64,000 nt of DNA, taken from Desulfobulbus sp. (lineage in GTDB: Bacteria > Desulfobacterota > Desulfobulbia > Desulfobulbales > Desulfobulbaceae). How positions within the stretch are numbered: position 1 is the first letter of the stretch; each line of letters starts with the position of its first letter. Position numbers and translations under genes: made by a program. Shown here in pieces: positions 25,341 to 34,874 of this stretch. The notes below the pieces were generated by a model that saw nothing but the letters and a program-made list of their open reading frames with translations, was not told the DNA's origin and did no database searches. The stretch is from contig JAITGO010000017.1 of the NCBI GenBank assembly GCA_031280615.1, forward strand, positions 496,001 to 560,000. Reading direction: 5' to 3'.

Positions 25341-26213
25341 TTAAAGCGGCGGGGAGTCTTTCGGGTATACCTTGAATTTTTCGACAAAACCGGCGGGGAA
25401 ATAGCTCATTTTGGCCTGGCGCAGTCCCGGGTCGCCCAAGTCCTGCTCCCGGTTGATGGTGGCGTACTCCTCGGGCAGGACAGCGGCAAAGGATTGATTG
25501 ATGAATTGATACAACCCCTTGTATCCGGGAACCGCTTTCTCGAAGTGGATGGCGTAGCTGGCGCCTCCGGCCAACTCCTCGCCGAGGACAAAGGCCACCG
25601 GCTGCGATTCGACATAGTAGATGCCGCCGCAGAGCTGAAGCGGCTCAGCCAGCTCCACCGCTTCCCGTGCCGCCTCGTAATCGCCGGGGACTTCCGTTCC
25701 CCGGCGCCAATCCTCGAGCACCTGCAGGGCGTCCTGGTGCAATTCGGTACGCAACGGCTTGGCGCAAAAGGCATGTGAACGGGTAAATGCCTTGATCAGG
25801 TTGCGCTTCTTGTGATAGTTGCGTCCGCCCAGCAGCGCCAGATCCTGCCGGCGGTACAGATAGTCGAAATTGTTCCGGTCTTCCTCGATCCGGTAGCCCT
25901 GCTGAGCCAGGATGCGCGCCTGGGCGGCGGAGGCACACTTGAGCATGCCGTGGTCGCGGAAGAGCGTGTCGAGCAGACCGGCTTCCGGCAAGGCAAAGGG
26001 CAGCATGAAAAAGGCCCTGGCGTCGTCGCGGCCGAGAAAGGCGACGGTGCCGTCGGCCAGGGCGGTCACGCTGTAGCGGTGCGTTGCCCGGAACAGGTAC
26101 AGGTTGGCAAAGGTGAATTCGGAGATGCCTTCGCGCAACTGCCGGAACAGAGGGTGCAGCAGAGGGCGAAGCTCGATGGTCAGGGGAGAGGTATGGGGAT
26201 AATCGGCAAGCAT
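25341..26213 (-). CDS. DUF2156 / phosphatidylglycerol-lysyltransferase-like GNAT-fold protein
   Basis: A 290-residue protein starting at ATG 26213. The N-terminal pattern (L-R-P-L-L-H-P-L-F-R-Q, then I-S-E-F-T-F-A-N-L-Y-L-F-R) and the late segment with G-L-Y-Q-F-I-N-Q-S-F and I-N-R-E-Q-D-L-G are typical of the DUF2156 family, related to the tandem-GNAT domain of phosphatidylglycerol lysyltransferase. No transmembrane flippase domain is present, so lipid modification is not implied. The frame is open upstream into the neighbouring gene, but the family N-terminus fits 26213. The substrate is unknown. Confidence 0.8.
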   Translation of the reverse strand: MLADYPHTSPLTIELRPLLHPLFRQLREGISEFTFANLYLFRATHRYSVTALADGTVAFLGRDDARAFFMLPFALPEAGLLDTLFRDHGMLKCASAAQARILAQQGYRIEEDRNNFDYLYRRQDLALLGGRNYHKKRNLIKAFTRSHAFCAKPLRTELHQDALQVLEDWRRGTEVPGDYEAAREAVELAEPLQLCGGIYYVESQPVAFVLGEELAGGASYAIHFEKAVPGYKGLYQFINQSFAAVLPEEYATINREQDLGDPGLRQAKMSYFPAGFVEKFKVYPKDSPPL

Positions 26214-26284
26214 GGCAGGCGTGGACCGGGCATCGGCAGCGAAGCGGGCCTCCCGGACAGGGCGGCCCGGTGCGAAACGGGTTG

Positions 26285-26626
26285 TTAACTTCCCAATACT
26301 TTGGCGCTGATCATCGCCATGGTGGCTTGATCCGGCTCCGGCTTCTTCCAGCTGATGAACTGTTTGACCACCCGTTGGAAATCGCCGTGGTCGTCCTTGC
26401 ATTGGTCGCAGATGGACTCGGCATTGTCCCGATAGACGATGATTTTGCTGGCCGGATCGCCGCTCGAACTGACGGCCGCCATCTTGCGGCAACCGCAGTC
26501 GAGACGAATCACCGCCACCCCCACCGCTTCCGGGCTGCCTTCAAGAATGGCCTCGATCATCGCCTGTTCCCCGGTTTCCGGAGAGGGGACTGTTTTGCCC
26601 CGTCGGGCTTGTTGTTTCTGGGCCAT
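26285..26626 (-). CDS. Hypothetical small protein with Cys pairs
   Basis: A 113-residue soluble protein starting at ATG 26626, with an AGGTG ribosome binding site. The middle section reads D-C-G-C-R-K and later I-C-D-Q-C-K-D-D-H-G-D-F, so two Cys pairs may bind a metal. The N-terminus is basic (K-Q-Q-A-R-R-G-K). I do not recognise the family. It lies 71 bases upstream of the DUF2156 gene on the same strand, so the two are probably co-transcribed. Confidence 0.6.
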   Translation of the reverse strand: MAQKQQARRGKTVPSPETGEQAMIEAILEGSPEAVGVAVIRLDCGCRKMAAVSSSGDPASKIIVYRDNAESICDQCKDDHGDFQRVVKQFISWKKPEPDQATMAMISAKVLGS

Positions 26627-26930
26627 AAGGTGGCACCTCGAATTGAATGAATAAAATGAACTCTTTGTACCTCTGTTTCCTGCTCCTGCAAACCAAAAAA
26701 AGATCGGGAGGGCCGCGATCCGGGCTGCCGCCACCCCGGAGCCGGTTCGCCAGGCAGGGTGAAAGGCCCGAAAGCGGCTGCTTGCTTGTACCCCACTCAT
26801 GTCTTTTCGCTTGACAAACCCTGGTCCGTCCTTTAAAAAAAATTGATTTTGTGTCTTGTATTTTCTGAGTATCGAGGCCGCAATCAGTATGAGTTATCAA
26901 GCCCCTTAATTCTTTCTTGGAGGTTGTGCC
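26627..26930 (+). other. Divergent intergenic region upstream of the ferredoxin gene
   Basis: A 304-base gap between a leftward gene and the rightward ferredoxin gene. It holds the strong sigma-70-like promoter at 26811-26839 for the ferredoxin and a good ribosome binding site (TTGGAGG) just before 26931. No additional gene or structured RNA was seen. Confidence 0.5.
26811..26839 (+). promoter_or_regulatory. Sigma-70-type promoter for the ferredoxin gene
   Basis: A perfect -35 hexamer TTGACA (26811-26816), a 17-base spacer and -10 TAAAAA (26834-26839, four of six matches) in a locally AT-rich stretch. The expected transcript would have a leader of about 85 bases before the ferredoxin ATG at 26931. 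Confidence 0.6.
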
Positions 26931-27116
26931 ATGTGGGAAATCGTTGTAGATAAAGACAAATGTTCCGGTGATGAAGAGTGCGTAAACGCTTGCCCTGCGC
27001 AGGTTTTCGAGATGCAGGGCGGCAAGGCCGAGCCGGTGCATTCCGATGAGTGCCTGGGTTGCGAGACCTGCGTTGAGGTTTGCCCCGAAAGCGCCATCAC
27101 CGTTACCGAAATCTGA
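26931..27116 (+). CDS. Small dicluster ferredoxin with Asp replacing one cluster Cys
   Basis: A 61-residue bacterial-type ferredoxin, a soluble low-potential electron carrier. The second motif is complete (C41, C44, C47, C51-P). The first reads C11-x2-D14-x2-C17-x3-C21-P: the second cysteine is aspartate. Asp at this position is known from Pyrococcus furiosus ferredoxin and Desulfovibrio africanus ferredoxin III, where the site interconverts between [3Fe-4S] and Asp-ligated [4Fe-4S]. The gene has its own promoter and terminator, so it is monocistronic. Confidence 0.93.
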   Translation: MWEIVVDKDKCSGDEECVNACPAQVFEMQGGKAEPVHSDECLGCETCVEVCPESAITVTEI

Positions 27117-27142
27117 TCGTACCCGGTCCACTGGGTCGATCA

Positions 27143-27182
27143 ATAAGCCCATCCCTTGCCGGGGATGGGCTTATCTTGTTTC
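27143..27182 (+). terminator. Rho-independent terminator after the ferredoxin gene
   Basis: Perfect 13-base arms ATAAGCCCATCCC (27143-27155) and GGGATGGGCTTAT (27162-27174) around a six-base loop, followed by CTTGTTTC. It is a good hairpin, though the T run is short and interrupted. Confidence 0.85.
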
Positions 27183-27213
27183 TAGGGCAGGGCAATTCTC
27201 GGAGAAAGAAGCA

Positions 27214-27651
27214 ATGGCACTCCTGACGAAACCCGGCGTTCCGCGCACGGTTCATTTGTTTGCCGCTCCTTTTTTGTGGACAGCCATCGGCGGGCTGCTG
27301 ATGGCGCGCGGCTGGGGATGGCTCGAACCGGGGCGGGGCAGGCTGCTGTTTGTGGCCGCCGGCCTGCTTGGCACCTTGAAGTCGCTGTTCATTCTCGACA
27401 AGATTGCCCGGCGGTCCTTGGATCGCATCGTCCGTTTTCAGGACGGCACCTGCCTGGGGGCCGTCTATTCCTGGAAAACCTGGCTGCTGGTGCTGCTGAT
27501 GATGGCCACGGGCATTATCCTGCGCAGCCAGACTGAGCCGGGACCGGTCATCGGCATCCTCTACGGCGCGGTCGGCTGGTCGCTATGCCTGTCCAGCCGG
27601 CTGGGTTGGCGCGAATGGTATCACCGAGTACACCCCCATGGAATCGCTTAA
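27214..27651 (+). CDS. Hypothetical integral membrane protein upstream of alr
   Basis: A 145-residue protein with four predicted membrane segments: about 15-32, 43-62, 85-103 and 110-127. Charged Arg/Lys-rich loops lie between them, one with K-I-A-R-R-S-L-D-R-I. No enzymatic motif is seen. The start at 27214 has a GGAGAAAG ribosome binding site. The upstream open frame overlaps the ferredoxin and its terminator and is not used. Its end overlaps the start of alr by 14 bases. Family not recognised. Confidence 0.72.
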   Translation: MALLTKPGVPRTVHLFAAPFLWTAIGGLLMARGWGWLEPGRGRLLFVAAGLLGTLKSLFILDKIARRSLDRIVRFQDGTCLGAVYSWKTWLLVLLMMATGIILRSQTEPGPVIGILYGAVGWSLCLSSRLGWREWYHRVHPHGIA

Positions 27652-28762
27652 TCGAGTTGAAATCAGCCGTTCGGCGCTGATCCACAATTTTCAGGTCTGC
27701 CGGCAGTTGGCCGGCGAAGCCGCCATCCTGCCGCTGGTCAAGGCCGATGGCTATGGCCATGGCATGATCGACTGCGCCCGGATTTTCGCCAGCCAGGGCG
27801 CGGCGGCCTTTGGCGTGGCCGAGGCCATCGAAGGCGTGCGTTTGCGCGAGGCCGGGATCACCCAGCCGATTCTGGTCCTGGTTGGGGTAGTACCGCACAC
27901 CTTGCCGGCCATCGTCAATGCCCGCCTGACCCCGGTGGTGCCCGATGCCACGATCCTGCCGGCATTGTCCCGCCTGGCCGGTGCAAGCGACAGCGAACTC
28001 GGGGTACATCTCAAGGTGGATGCGGGCATGGGCCGCCAGGGCACTCTGCCGGCCGATTTCCGCGATCTGGTCCGAGCGGTGCTGGCCACGCCCCACCTGC
28101 GTCTCGATGGGGTCATGGCCCATTTTCCTCTGGCCGATGATCGGCAGTCGGATAACTCCGCCGATGTGTTGCGCACCTTTCAGCAAACGACCGCCATGCT
28201 GGCCGATTTCAACTGCGGGAAATGTTGCCTCCATCTTGCCAATTCCGGCGGATTATTTTATGTTGCCGGCGCCCGGCTCGACATGGTCCGGCCGGGCATC
28301 GCCCTGTACGGATACTACCCGGACGGGGCCGCCGGAGCCGCCACCGCACCCTCGCCACGGTTGCGGCCGGCCATGCGCTATGCCACCCGGATCATCCAGA
28401 TGCGCCGCGTGCCTGCGGGCAGCGGCCTGGGGTACAGCCACCTGTTCACCACCGCCAAGCCTTCGACCATTGCCGTGCTGCCGGTGGGGTATGCCAACGG
28501 CTACCTGCGCAACCTGACCGGTCGGGCCGAGGTGCTGGTCGGCGGTCGCCGTGCCCCGGTGGTCGGCCGGATCTCGATGAACCTGACCCTGGCCGACGTT
28601 ACCGATCTGCCCGAACCCCAAGTGGGGGACGAGGTCGTGCTCTTGGGCCGGCAAGGGCAGGAGGAGATCGCCGCCGACGAGATCGCCGGCTGGATGGAGA
28701 CCATCAGCTACGAGGTATTGTGCCTGTTCGGTCAATTGAACGCGCGGGTACTGGTCGATTAG
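27638..28762 (+). CDS. alr: Alanine racemase
   Basis: PLP-dependent interconversion of L- and D-alanine for peptidoglycan. It has 374 residues. The PLP lysine lies in V-K-A-D-G-Y-G-H-G near residue 36, and the second-domain catalytic region shows G-Y-S-H and V-G-R-I-S-M-N. The family more often has S-M-D at that last position, so N is a mild variation. The gene starts inside the 3' end of the membrane-protein gene and is followed by argS after 32 bases. Confidence 0.94.
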   Translation: MESLNRVEISRSALIHNFQVCRQLAGEAAILPLVKADGYGHGMIDCARIFASQGAAAFGVAEAIEGVRLREAGITQPILVLVGVVPHTLPAIVNARLTPVVPDATILPALSRLAGASDSELGVHLKVDAGMGRQGTLPADFRDLVRAVLATPHLRLDGVMAHFPLADDRQSDNSADVLRTFQQTTAMLADFNCGKCCLHLANSGGLFYVAGARLDMVRPGIALYGYYPDGAAGAATAPSPRLRPAMRYATRIIQMRRVPAGSGLGYSHLFTTAKPSTIAVLPVGYANGYLRNLTGRAEVLVGGRRAPVVGRISMNLTLADVTDLPEPQVGDEVVLLGRQGQEEIAADEIAGWMETISYEVLCLFGQLNARVLVD

Positions 28763-28794
28763 GGCGAGTCCGCCTTTTGAGAAGAGACAATATT

Positions 28795-30444
28795 ATGATA
28801 AAATCACGGATAAAGGCCATCGTTGAACGCTGTTTCGCCGAGGGTGTGCGGCAGGGGCTTTGGAGCGCTGCCGCGGAGGGACGATACACCATCGAGGTGC
28901 CCAAGCGCGAAGGGCAGGGAGATTTTTCCACCAACTTCGCCATGGTGGCGGCCGGAGTCGACAAGCGCAAACCCCGTGACCTGGCCGGTCCCATGGCCGA
29001 ACTCCTGGGCAGGGAGCCGATGATCGAGCGGGTGGAGATCGCCGGGCCCGGTTTCATCAACCTCTTTCTCGACAAGGCGATCTGGGCCACGGTGCTGGCG
29101 CCCATCCACACCCAAGGCGAACAATTCGGCCGCTGCGATGCGGGGGCCGGCCGCCGGGTGCTGGTGGAGTTCGTCAGCGCCAACCCCACCGGGCCGCTGA
29201 GCGTCGGCCATGGCCGCAACGCCGTGCTCGGCGACGCCATCGCCCGGGTGCTCGAAGCCAGCGGCTACGCAGTCCAGCGGGAGTATTATTTCAACGACGC
29301 CGGCCGCCAGATGCGCGTGCTTGGCGAATCGACCCGGGCCCGCTACCTGGAACTGCTCGGCCTGATCGGAGATTTTCCCGAGGACGGCTACCAGGGCGAT
29401 TACATCTACGACATCGCCCGCTCGATGATCGCCGAAGACGGCGACGGATTTACGCAGGCCGAAGTCGCGGTTTTCAAGGATCGCGCCCAGAAGGCCATTT
29501 TTGCCGACATCGACGCCACTCTCAAGCGGATCGGCATCGGCTTCGACACCTATTTCAACGAGCACACCCTCTACGAGGACGGGCGGATCTACGAGGTGGT
29601 CGACGCCCTGCGAGCCAGGGGATTGGTGTACGAGAAGGAGGGCGCCACCTGGTTCAAGACCACCGAGATGGGGCAGGAGCAGGACCGGGTGATCATCAAG
29701 AGCAGCGGCGAGCCCACCTACCGGCTGCCGGACATCGCCTACCACTGCGACAAGTTCAAGCGTGGTTACGATTGGATGGTCAATGTCTTCGGCTCCGACC
29801 ACATCGCCACCGTGCCCGATGTGCTTGCCGGAGTCCGGGCGCTCGGTTACGACGATTCGCGGATCACCGTGGTCCTCTACCAGTTTGTCACCCTGCTGCG
29901 CGACGGCAAGCAGGTGAAGATGTCGACTCGCAAGGCCACCTTCGTCACGGTCGACGAATTGGTGGACGAGGTCGGTCCGGACGCCCTGCGCTTCTTTTTC
30001 CTGATGCGCAAGCCCGACAACCTGATCGAGTTCGACCTCGACCTAGCCAAGAAACAAAGCCAGGAAAACCCGGTCTACTACGTGCAGTATGCCCACGCCC
30101 GCCTGTGTAGCATCGAAAAAATGGCGGCGGAGCAGGGCAACACGGCCGATTTGGCGGAGCAAGGGCTCAAGCGGCTGGTCGAGCCGGAAGAGCACGCCTT
30201 GCTCAAGGCCATGGCCGATTATCCGGCCATGGTGGCCGGTGCCGCGGCCGACCTGGCGCCCCATCGGGTGGTCTTCTACCTGATGGAGTTGGCCGCCCAG
30301 TTCCACGGTTTCTACAATAAACACAAGGTGCTGACCGAGGATGGCGAGCTGACGGCGGCGCGTCTGGCGCTGTGCGGCGGCTTGAAGCGAGTTTTCCGCA
30401 ATGGCTTGCATCTGATCGGGTTGACGGCGCCGGAGAGCATGTAG
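28795..30444 (+). CDS. argS: Arginyl-tRNA synthetase
   Basis: Class I aminoacyl-tRNA synthetase of 549 residues. The HIGH-equivalent lies in S-A-N-P-T-G-P-L-S-V-G-H-G-R. A K-M-S-T-R-K segment serves as the KMSKS loop, and the C-terminal anticodon-binding helices include the N-P-V-Y-Y-V-Q-Y-A-H-A-R motif. ATG 28795 with GAAGAG upstream is chosen; the much longer open frame overlaps alr and is unrelated. Confidence 0.96.
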   Translation: MIKSRIKAIVERCFAEGVRQGLWSAAAEGRYTIEVPKREGQGDFSTNFAMVAAGVDKRKPRDLAGPMAELLGREPMIERVEIAGPGFINLFLDKAIWATVLAPIHTQGEQFGRCDAGAGRRVLVEFVSANPTGPLSVGHGRNAVLGDAIARVLEASGYAVQREYYFNDAGRQMRVLGESTRARYLELLGLIGDFPEDGYQGDYIYDIARSMIAEDGDGFTQAEVAVFKDRAQKAIFADIDATLKRIGIGFDTYFNEHTLYEDGRIYEVVDALRARGLVYEKEGATWFKTTEMGQEQDRVIIKSSGEPTYRLPDIAYHCDKFKRGYDWMVNVFGSDHIATVPDVLAGVRALGYDDSRITVVLYQFVTLLRDGKQVKMSTRKATFVTVDELVDEVGPDALRFFFLMRKPDNLIEFDLDLAKKQSQENPVYYVQYAHARLCSIEKMAAEQGNTADLAEQGLKRLVEPEEHALLKAMADYPAMVAGAAADLAPHRVVFYLMELAAQFHGFYNKHKVLTEDGELTAARLALCGGLKRVFRNGLHLIGLTAPESM

Positions 30445-30585
30445 CCGGGGAGACGGCGACCGTGTTTTTTTTGCTTTCCCTACTTGTTTTTCCTGGCGAA
30501 TTTCTTACACATTATCCGGTGCGACCGTGGATGGCGGCCGTCCCCGGAGGGCGGTGCGACGCCGCCGGAGCCAGCTTGGAAAGCC

Positions 30586-30792
30586 GTGGGACTGTTTAGG
30601 CGAAAGATCCGTCCGCCAGCCGAGACGGTCCGGCCCAAGGCCTTTCGGATCGAGTTGGGCTGGCGGGGCATGCTTGGGCTGGTGGTGGTTTGTTTTTGTC
30701 TTTTCTTGTGGATGTTCCTGCTCGGCGTCTGGGCGGGACAGACCATTCTTCTGCCGCCCCGGCCCGTGCAGACGGTGCAGGGGAGTGAATAG
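30586..30792 (+). CDS. Short membrane-anchored protein (SPOR-protein N-terminus-like)
   Basis: Candidate 68-residue protein from GTG 30586. It has a basic N-terminal stretch, then F-R-I-E-L-G-W-R-G-M-L-G-L and one transmembrane helix ending W-M-F-L-L-G-V-W-A-G-Q. That juxtamembrane pattern resembles the N-terminus of SPOR-domain cell-division proteins found near argS in related bacteria. No SPOR domain follows: the frame stops shortly after the helix. The GTG start is my choice based on position after a TTGGAAAG element, and is uncertain. It could be a degenerate or genuinely short protein. Confidence 0.45.
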   Translation: MGLFRRKIRPPAETVRPKAFRIELGWRGMLGLVVVCFCLFLWMFLLGVWAGQTILLPPRPVQTVQGSE

Positions 30793-30877
30793 CTAACACG
30801 TTCTCGTCCGGTCCGTGGCGGAAGACGGTTCCCTGAACCGGCAGCAACGAATACCGGCCCCAAGGTTCTATTGATCG

Positions 30878-31441
30878 ATGCCGTCGCCAGCAATGAAAAA
30901 CAAAAGAAACCGCCGCAACACGCGACGGGTGCAGATTTCTCCGGTGTCGGCGGTGCGCAAGGCTATCGTCCAGCATCTCAGAAAGTATTTGATTGTCTAT
31001 GTGCCGGCCGTGATGCCGCTGTTTTTTTTCTTTCTGGCCCACGGCATCACCGTGGTGACCCTGATTCTGATCAAGTCCGGGGCCCTGCCCCAAGGCCTGG
31101 CGCTGCATAAAACCCTGGTGACGTGGGGGGTGTACGGGGTGCTGCCCCTGTTGCTGTGCTCCTACGGCTGTTTTTTTGCCGTGGCCAGGCCGGTGACCGG
31201 GTTGTTAGCCCGGAGATGCCCCCAATGGATGCCGGACACCCTGACCCTGGCCTCCGGAGTCGCTTACGGTGCGGCTGTGGCCCTTGTTTTGCTGTTGCTG
31301 CTCGCACCCGGTTCGATCCCACGGGTGTTTTTTTTGCTGCTCATCGGCATGGCAACCGGGCTGGGCAATTGGTGGCTGTATCGCGCCTTGACCGGGGCAT
31401 CCGCGCAGGCGGTGCAGCCGCCTCCAGCCGATGATTTTTAG
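30878..31441 (+). CDS. Hypothetical integral membrane protein
   Basis: About 187 residues (or 182 if ATG 30893 is used). The start is very basic (K-N-K-R-N-R-R-N-T-R-R). Four hydrophobic segments follow, including F-F-F-F-L-A-H-G-I-T-V-V and a Leu-rich third helix. No catalytic motif is visible. The ribosome binding site is weak for both possible starts. It lies between argS and an acetyltransferase gene on the same strand. Family not recognised. Confidence 0.62.
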   Translation: MPSPAMKNKRNRRNTRRVQISPVSAVRKAIVQHLRKYLIVYVPAVMPLFFFFLAHGITVVTLILIKSGALPQGLALHKTLVTWGVYGVLPLLLCSYGCFFAVARPVTGLLARRCPQWMPDTLTLASGVAYGAAVALVLLLLLAPGSIPRVFFLLLIGMATGLGNWWLYRALTGASAQAVQPPPADDF

Positions 31442-31480
31442 CCGTCCGTCCGGCAGTGCCGAGGGGTGAGAGGAGGAAGT

Positions 31481-31981
31481 ATGGCGACTGCACATAAAAA
31501 CGATGCGAAAACAGGGAGAATCCGACCCGCCCGCATGGGCGATGTCCGGGCCATTCACGCCCTGCTCACCATCTTTGCCAACAAGGGGTTGATGTTGCCT
31601 CGCTCGATCAGTTCCCTGTACGACCATCTGCGCGATTTCATCGTCTACGAGGAAGACGGAATCGTCTACGGGATCTGCGCCCTGCACATCTGCTGGGACG
31701 ACCTGGCGGAAATCCGCTCGCTGGCCGTGGCCGAGGAACGGCAGAAAAGCGGCGTCGGCGCCATGCTGGTCGAGTCCTGCCTGGATGAAGCCAGGAGCTT
31801 GGAGATCGACCAGGTGTTCGTGCTCACCTACCAGGCGGCGTTTTTCCGCAAGTTCGGGTTCGTGGACCGGGACAAGCAGGAGTTGCCGCACAAAATCTGG
31901 AGCGACTGCATTCATTGCGCCAAATTTCCCGACTGTGACGAGGACGCCCTGATCCGTACCGGGCTTGCCGCCCGCGCATGA
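31481..31981 (+). CDS. GNAT N-acetyltransferase (short ArgA-like)
   Basis: A 166-residue GNAT enzyme. The core shows I-R-S-L-A-V then a Q-K-S-G-V-G-A-M-L-V acetyl-CoA loop and F-F-R-K-F-G-F near the end. The N-terminal A-L-L-x-x-F-A-N-K-G-L-M-L-P-R-S and the C-terminal C-I-H-C-x-K-F-P-D-C-D-E segment match the short N-acetylglutamate-synthase-type proteins of delta-proteobacterial lineages, suggesting the first step of arginine biosynthesis. Start 31481 follows GGAGGAAG; the in-frame GTG at 31466 lies upstream of it. Confidence 0.78.
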   Translation: MATAHKNDAKTGRIRPARMGDVRAIHALLTIFANKGLMLPRSISSLYDHLRDFIVYEEDGIVYGICALHICWDDLAEIRSLAVAEERQKSGVGAMLVESCLDEARSLEIDQVFVLTYQAAFFRKFGFVDRDKQELPHKIWSDCIHCAKFPDCDEDALIRTGLAARA

Positions 31982-32041
31982 ACGAGATACCCATTTGTTA
32001 AATATTTTATAAAATTTCAGACCCTTATTGGGGGAATCGTA

Positions 32042-34597
32042 ATGGTAGGACAGGTACTTGCCAAGATATTCGGCAGCAAGAACGATAGAATGATCAAGCA
32101 ATATCGCAAGGTTGTCCGCAGGATCAACGAGCTGGAACCCGCGATCGAGCCGCTTTCCGATGCCGAACTGGCCGCCAAGACCGTCGAGTTCAAGGAGCGG
32201 ATCGCCCAGGGTGAGACCCTGGATCAGCTGTTGCCCGAGGCCTTTGCCGTGGTCCGGGAGGCCGCCCGGCGGGTGCTCGGCGAGCGGCATTACGATGTCC
32301 AGCTGCTCGGCGGTATCGTCCTGCACGAAGGCAAGATCGCCGAGATGAAAACCGGCGAGGGCAAGACTCTGACCTCGACCGCGCCGGTGTACCTCAATGC
32401 CCTGGCCGGCAAGGGCGTGCACGTGGTGACGGTCAACGATTACCTGGCCCGGCGCGATTTGGAGTGGATGGGCGAGGTCTACCGCTTTCTCGGCCTGACC
32501 ACCGGCTGCATTCTCCACGAGCTGAACGACGAAGAGCGGCGCGAGGCCTATGCCGCCGACATCACCTATGGCACCAACAACGAATTCGGCTTCGACTATC
32601 TTCGCGACAACATGAAGTTTTCTCTAAAAGACTTCTGCCAGCGCGGTTTTACCTACGCCATTGTCGACGAGGTCGACTCCATCCTCATCGACGAAGCACG
32701 GACCCCCTTGATCATTTCCGGTCCGGCGGACATGTCGACCGATCTGTATCTGAAGGTCGACCGGATCATGCGCCATTTCAAGGCCGACGAGCACTACACC
32801 AAGGAGGAGAAGTCACGGCAGATCATGCTTACCGACGAGGGCGTGGTGCTGGCCGAGCAACTGCTTGAGGTCGACAACCTCTACGATCCACGCAATATCA
32901 ATCAGCTGCACCATGTCAACCAGTCGCTCAAAGCCCATTTCATGTTCAAACGCGATGTCGATTACATCGTCAAGAACGGCGCGGTGGTCATTGTCGACGA
33001 ATTCACCGGCCGCACCATGGAGGGCCGGCGGTATTCCGACGGCCTCCACCAGGCCCTGGAGGCCAAGGAGGGCGTGAAGGTCGAGCGCGAGAACCAGACG
33101 CTGGCTTCCATCACCTTCCAGAACTATTTCCGCATGTACGACAAACTGGCGGGCATGACCGGTACCGCCGACACCGAGGCGCCCGAATTCAAGAAGATCT
33201 ACAACCTCGACGTGGTGGTCATCCCCACCCACCAAAAGATGATCCGCAAGGATTACGCCGACGTCATCTACAAGAACCAGGAAGCGAAATACCGGAACAT
33301 CGTACGGGAAATCAAGGAGCTGAACGAGAAGGGACAACCGATTCTGGTGGGGACGATTTCCATCGACGTCTCTGAGAAGATCTCCAAGATGCTCACCAAG
33401 GAGGACATCCCGCACGAGGTGCTCAACGCCAAGCAGCACGAGCGCGAAGCCGAGATCGTGGCCCAAGCCGGGCAGAAGGGCCGGGTGACCATCGCCACCA
33501 ACATGGCCGGTCGGGGTACCGACATCAAGCTGGGCGAGGGCGTGCGTGAACTGGGCGGGCTGCATATCCTCGGCACCAGCCGCCACGAGAGCCGCCGCAT
33601 CGACAATCAGCTGCGCGGCCGTTCCGGCCGCCAGGGCGATCCTGGCACCTCCCGCTTCTATCTTTCGCTCGAAGACGATCTCCTGCGTATTTTCGGCTCC
33701 GACCGGCTGCTGTCGATCATGGACAAACTGGGCATGGAGGAAGACGAACCCATCGAGCACTCGATGGTATCCCGGGCCATCGAGAACGCCCAGCGCAAGG
33801 TCGAAGGGCACAACTTCGATATCCGCAAGCACCTGCTCGAGTACGACGACGTCATGAACAAGCAGCGCGAGGTCATCTACAGCCAGCGCCGCGAGGTGCT
33901 TGAGAGCGACAACATCCAGCCGATCGTCACCGACATCGTCGCCGAGTTGATCGACCGGGTGGTGGCGGATTACGCCCCGTCCAAGATCTCGGCCGAGGAA
34001 TGGGATTGGCCGGCCATTGGGGAACGGGTGGGCCAGGCCTTCGATCTTCAGATCGATTGGCCGGAAGAAGAGCGCAACAGCCTCGATTCTTTCGCGTTTT
34101 CGGAAAAGTTACGACAAGTCGTGGCCGAGGCCTACGGCCGCCAGGAGGCCCGCAACGGCGTGGAGCAGATGCGCCAGCTCGAACGGATGGTGCTGTTGCA
34201 GATGGTCGACACCCTGTGGAAGGAACATCTCCTCCACATGGACCACCTCAAGGAAGGGATCGGCCTGCGGGGCTACGGTCAGAAGAATCCGCTCAACGAG
34301 TACAAGCGGGAGAGCTTTAACCTGTTCCGCAACCTGATCGACGCGATCAAGCTGCACACCATCGCCAACTTGATGCGCATCCAGTTGGTGCAGGAAGACG
34401 AGTTGGCCCGGCTGGAAGAAGAACAGCGGCAGCAGCGCGAACGGGAACTGGCCGAGGCCAGCCGCTCCGGTGCCCGGGAACCCGGCGAGGTGGAGCATCG
34501 GCCTATCCAGCGGGCCGAAGACAAGATCGGCCGCAACGCCCCCTGTCCGTGCGGTTCCGGCAAAAAATACAAGAAGTGCTGCGGCGTGAACAGCTGA
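32042..34597 (+). CDS. secA: Preprotein translocase ATPase SecA
   Basis: The ATP-driven motor of Sec export, 851 residues. It has Walker A in M-K-T-G-E-G-K-T, the D-E-V-D DEAD-type box, [23 protein letters not shown] and [10 protein letters not shown]. The C-terminus keeps the zinc-binding [14 protein letters not shown] tail used for SecB and phospholipid contact. It is preceded by a short AT-rich gap and followed by a strong terminator. Confidence 0.97.
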   Translation: MVGQVLAKIFGSKNDRMIKQYRKVVRRINELEPAIEPLSDAELAAKTVEFKERIAQGETLDQLLPEAFAVVREAARRVLGERHYDVQLLGGIVLHEGKIAEMKTGEGKTLTSTAPVYLNALAGKGVHVVTVNDYLARRDLEWMGEVYRFLGLTTGCILHELNDEERREAYAADITYGTNNEFGFDYLRDNMKFSLKDFCQRGFTYAIVDEVDSILIDEARTPLIISGPADMSTDLYLKVDRIMRHFKADEHYTKEEKSRQIMLTDEGVVLAEQLLEVDNLYDPRNINQLHHVNQSLKAHFMFKRDVDYIVKNGAVVIVDEFTGRTMEGRRYSDGLHQALEAKEGVKVERENQTLASITFQNYFRMYDKLAGMTGTADTEAPEFKKIYNLDVVVIPTHQKMIRKDYADVIYKNQEAKYRNIVREIKELNEKGQPILVGTISIDVSEKISKMLTKEDIPHEVLNAKQHEREAEIVAQAGQKGRVTIATNMAGRGTDIKLGEGVRELGGLHILGTSRHESRRIDNQLRGRSGRQGDPGTSRFYLSLEDDLLRIFGSDRLLSIMDKLGMEEDEPIEHSMVSRAIENAQRKVEGHNFDIRKHLLEYDDVMNKQREVIYSQRREVLESDNIQPIVTDIVAELIDRVVADYAPSKISAEEWDWPAIGERVGQAFDLQIDWPEEERNSLDSFAFSEKLRQVVAEAYGRQEARNGVEQMRQLERMVLLQMVDTLWKEHLLHMDHLKEGIGLRGYGQKNPLNEYKRESFNLFRNLIDAIKLHTIANLMRIQLVQEDELARLEEEQRQQRERELAEASRSGAREPGEVEHRPIQRAEDKIGRNAPCPCGSGKKYKKCCGVNS

Positions 34598-34625
34598 ACC
34601 TGGTTTTTTTGATTTTGCGAATTTC

Positions 34626-34665
34626 AGGCCGTCGGTCCACCAGGGGTGGGCTGGCGGCCTTTTTC
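34626..34665 (+). terminator. Rho-independent terminator after secA
   Basis: A 16-base arm (34626-34641, starting AGGCCG) pairs with 34645-34660 (ending CGGCCT) over a three-base loop, with a few G-T wobbles and no bulge. Five Ts follow. The stretch between this and the next terminator (34666-34819) shows nothing further. Confidence 0.88.
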
Positions 34666-34819
34666 ATTGGTTTTTCGACCGAAAAGGTTTCCCGGATTGA
34701 GAAAAATCCGATCAAAAGGTCTGGTCCGCCGACGTTATGAGGCGGCGTTTCCACGCGCTACGCCATGTTGCAGCCACGCGAAGTGAGAATGCAAGTTTTG
34801 GTCGGTCGTCTTTATTGGC

Positions 34820-34850
34820 AAAAAAAAGGGAGGGTCACATGGACCCTCCC
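34820..34850 (-). terminator. Rho-independent terminator of the chemoreceptor gene
   Basis: On the minus strand GGGAGGGTC and GACCCTCCC form a nine-base stem with a five-base loop, followed by eight Ts (the A run at 34820-34827 on the plus strand). It lies 25 bases after the stop of the chemoreceptor gene. Confidence 0.93.
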
Positions 34851-34874
34851 CTGGCGCTTCGATGTTCGACCCGC

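Noticed and set aside
31982..32041. AT-rich TATAAA-like sequence before secA as a promoter
   Set aside because: No -35 hexamer at suitable spacing was found, so it was not listed as a promoter.
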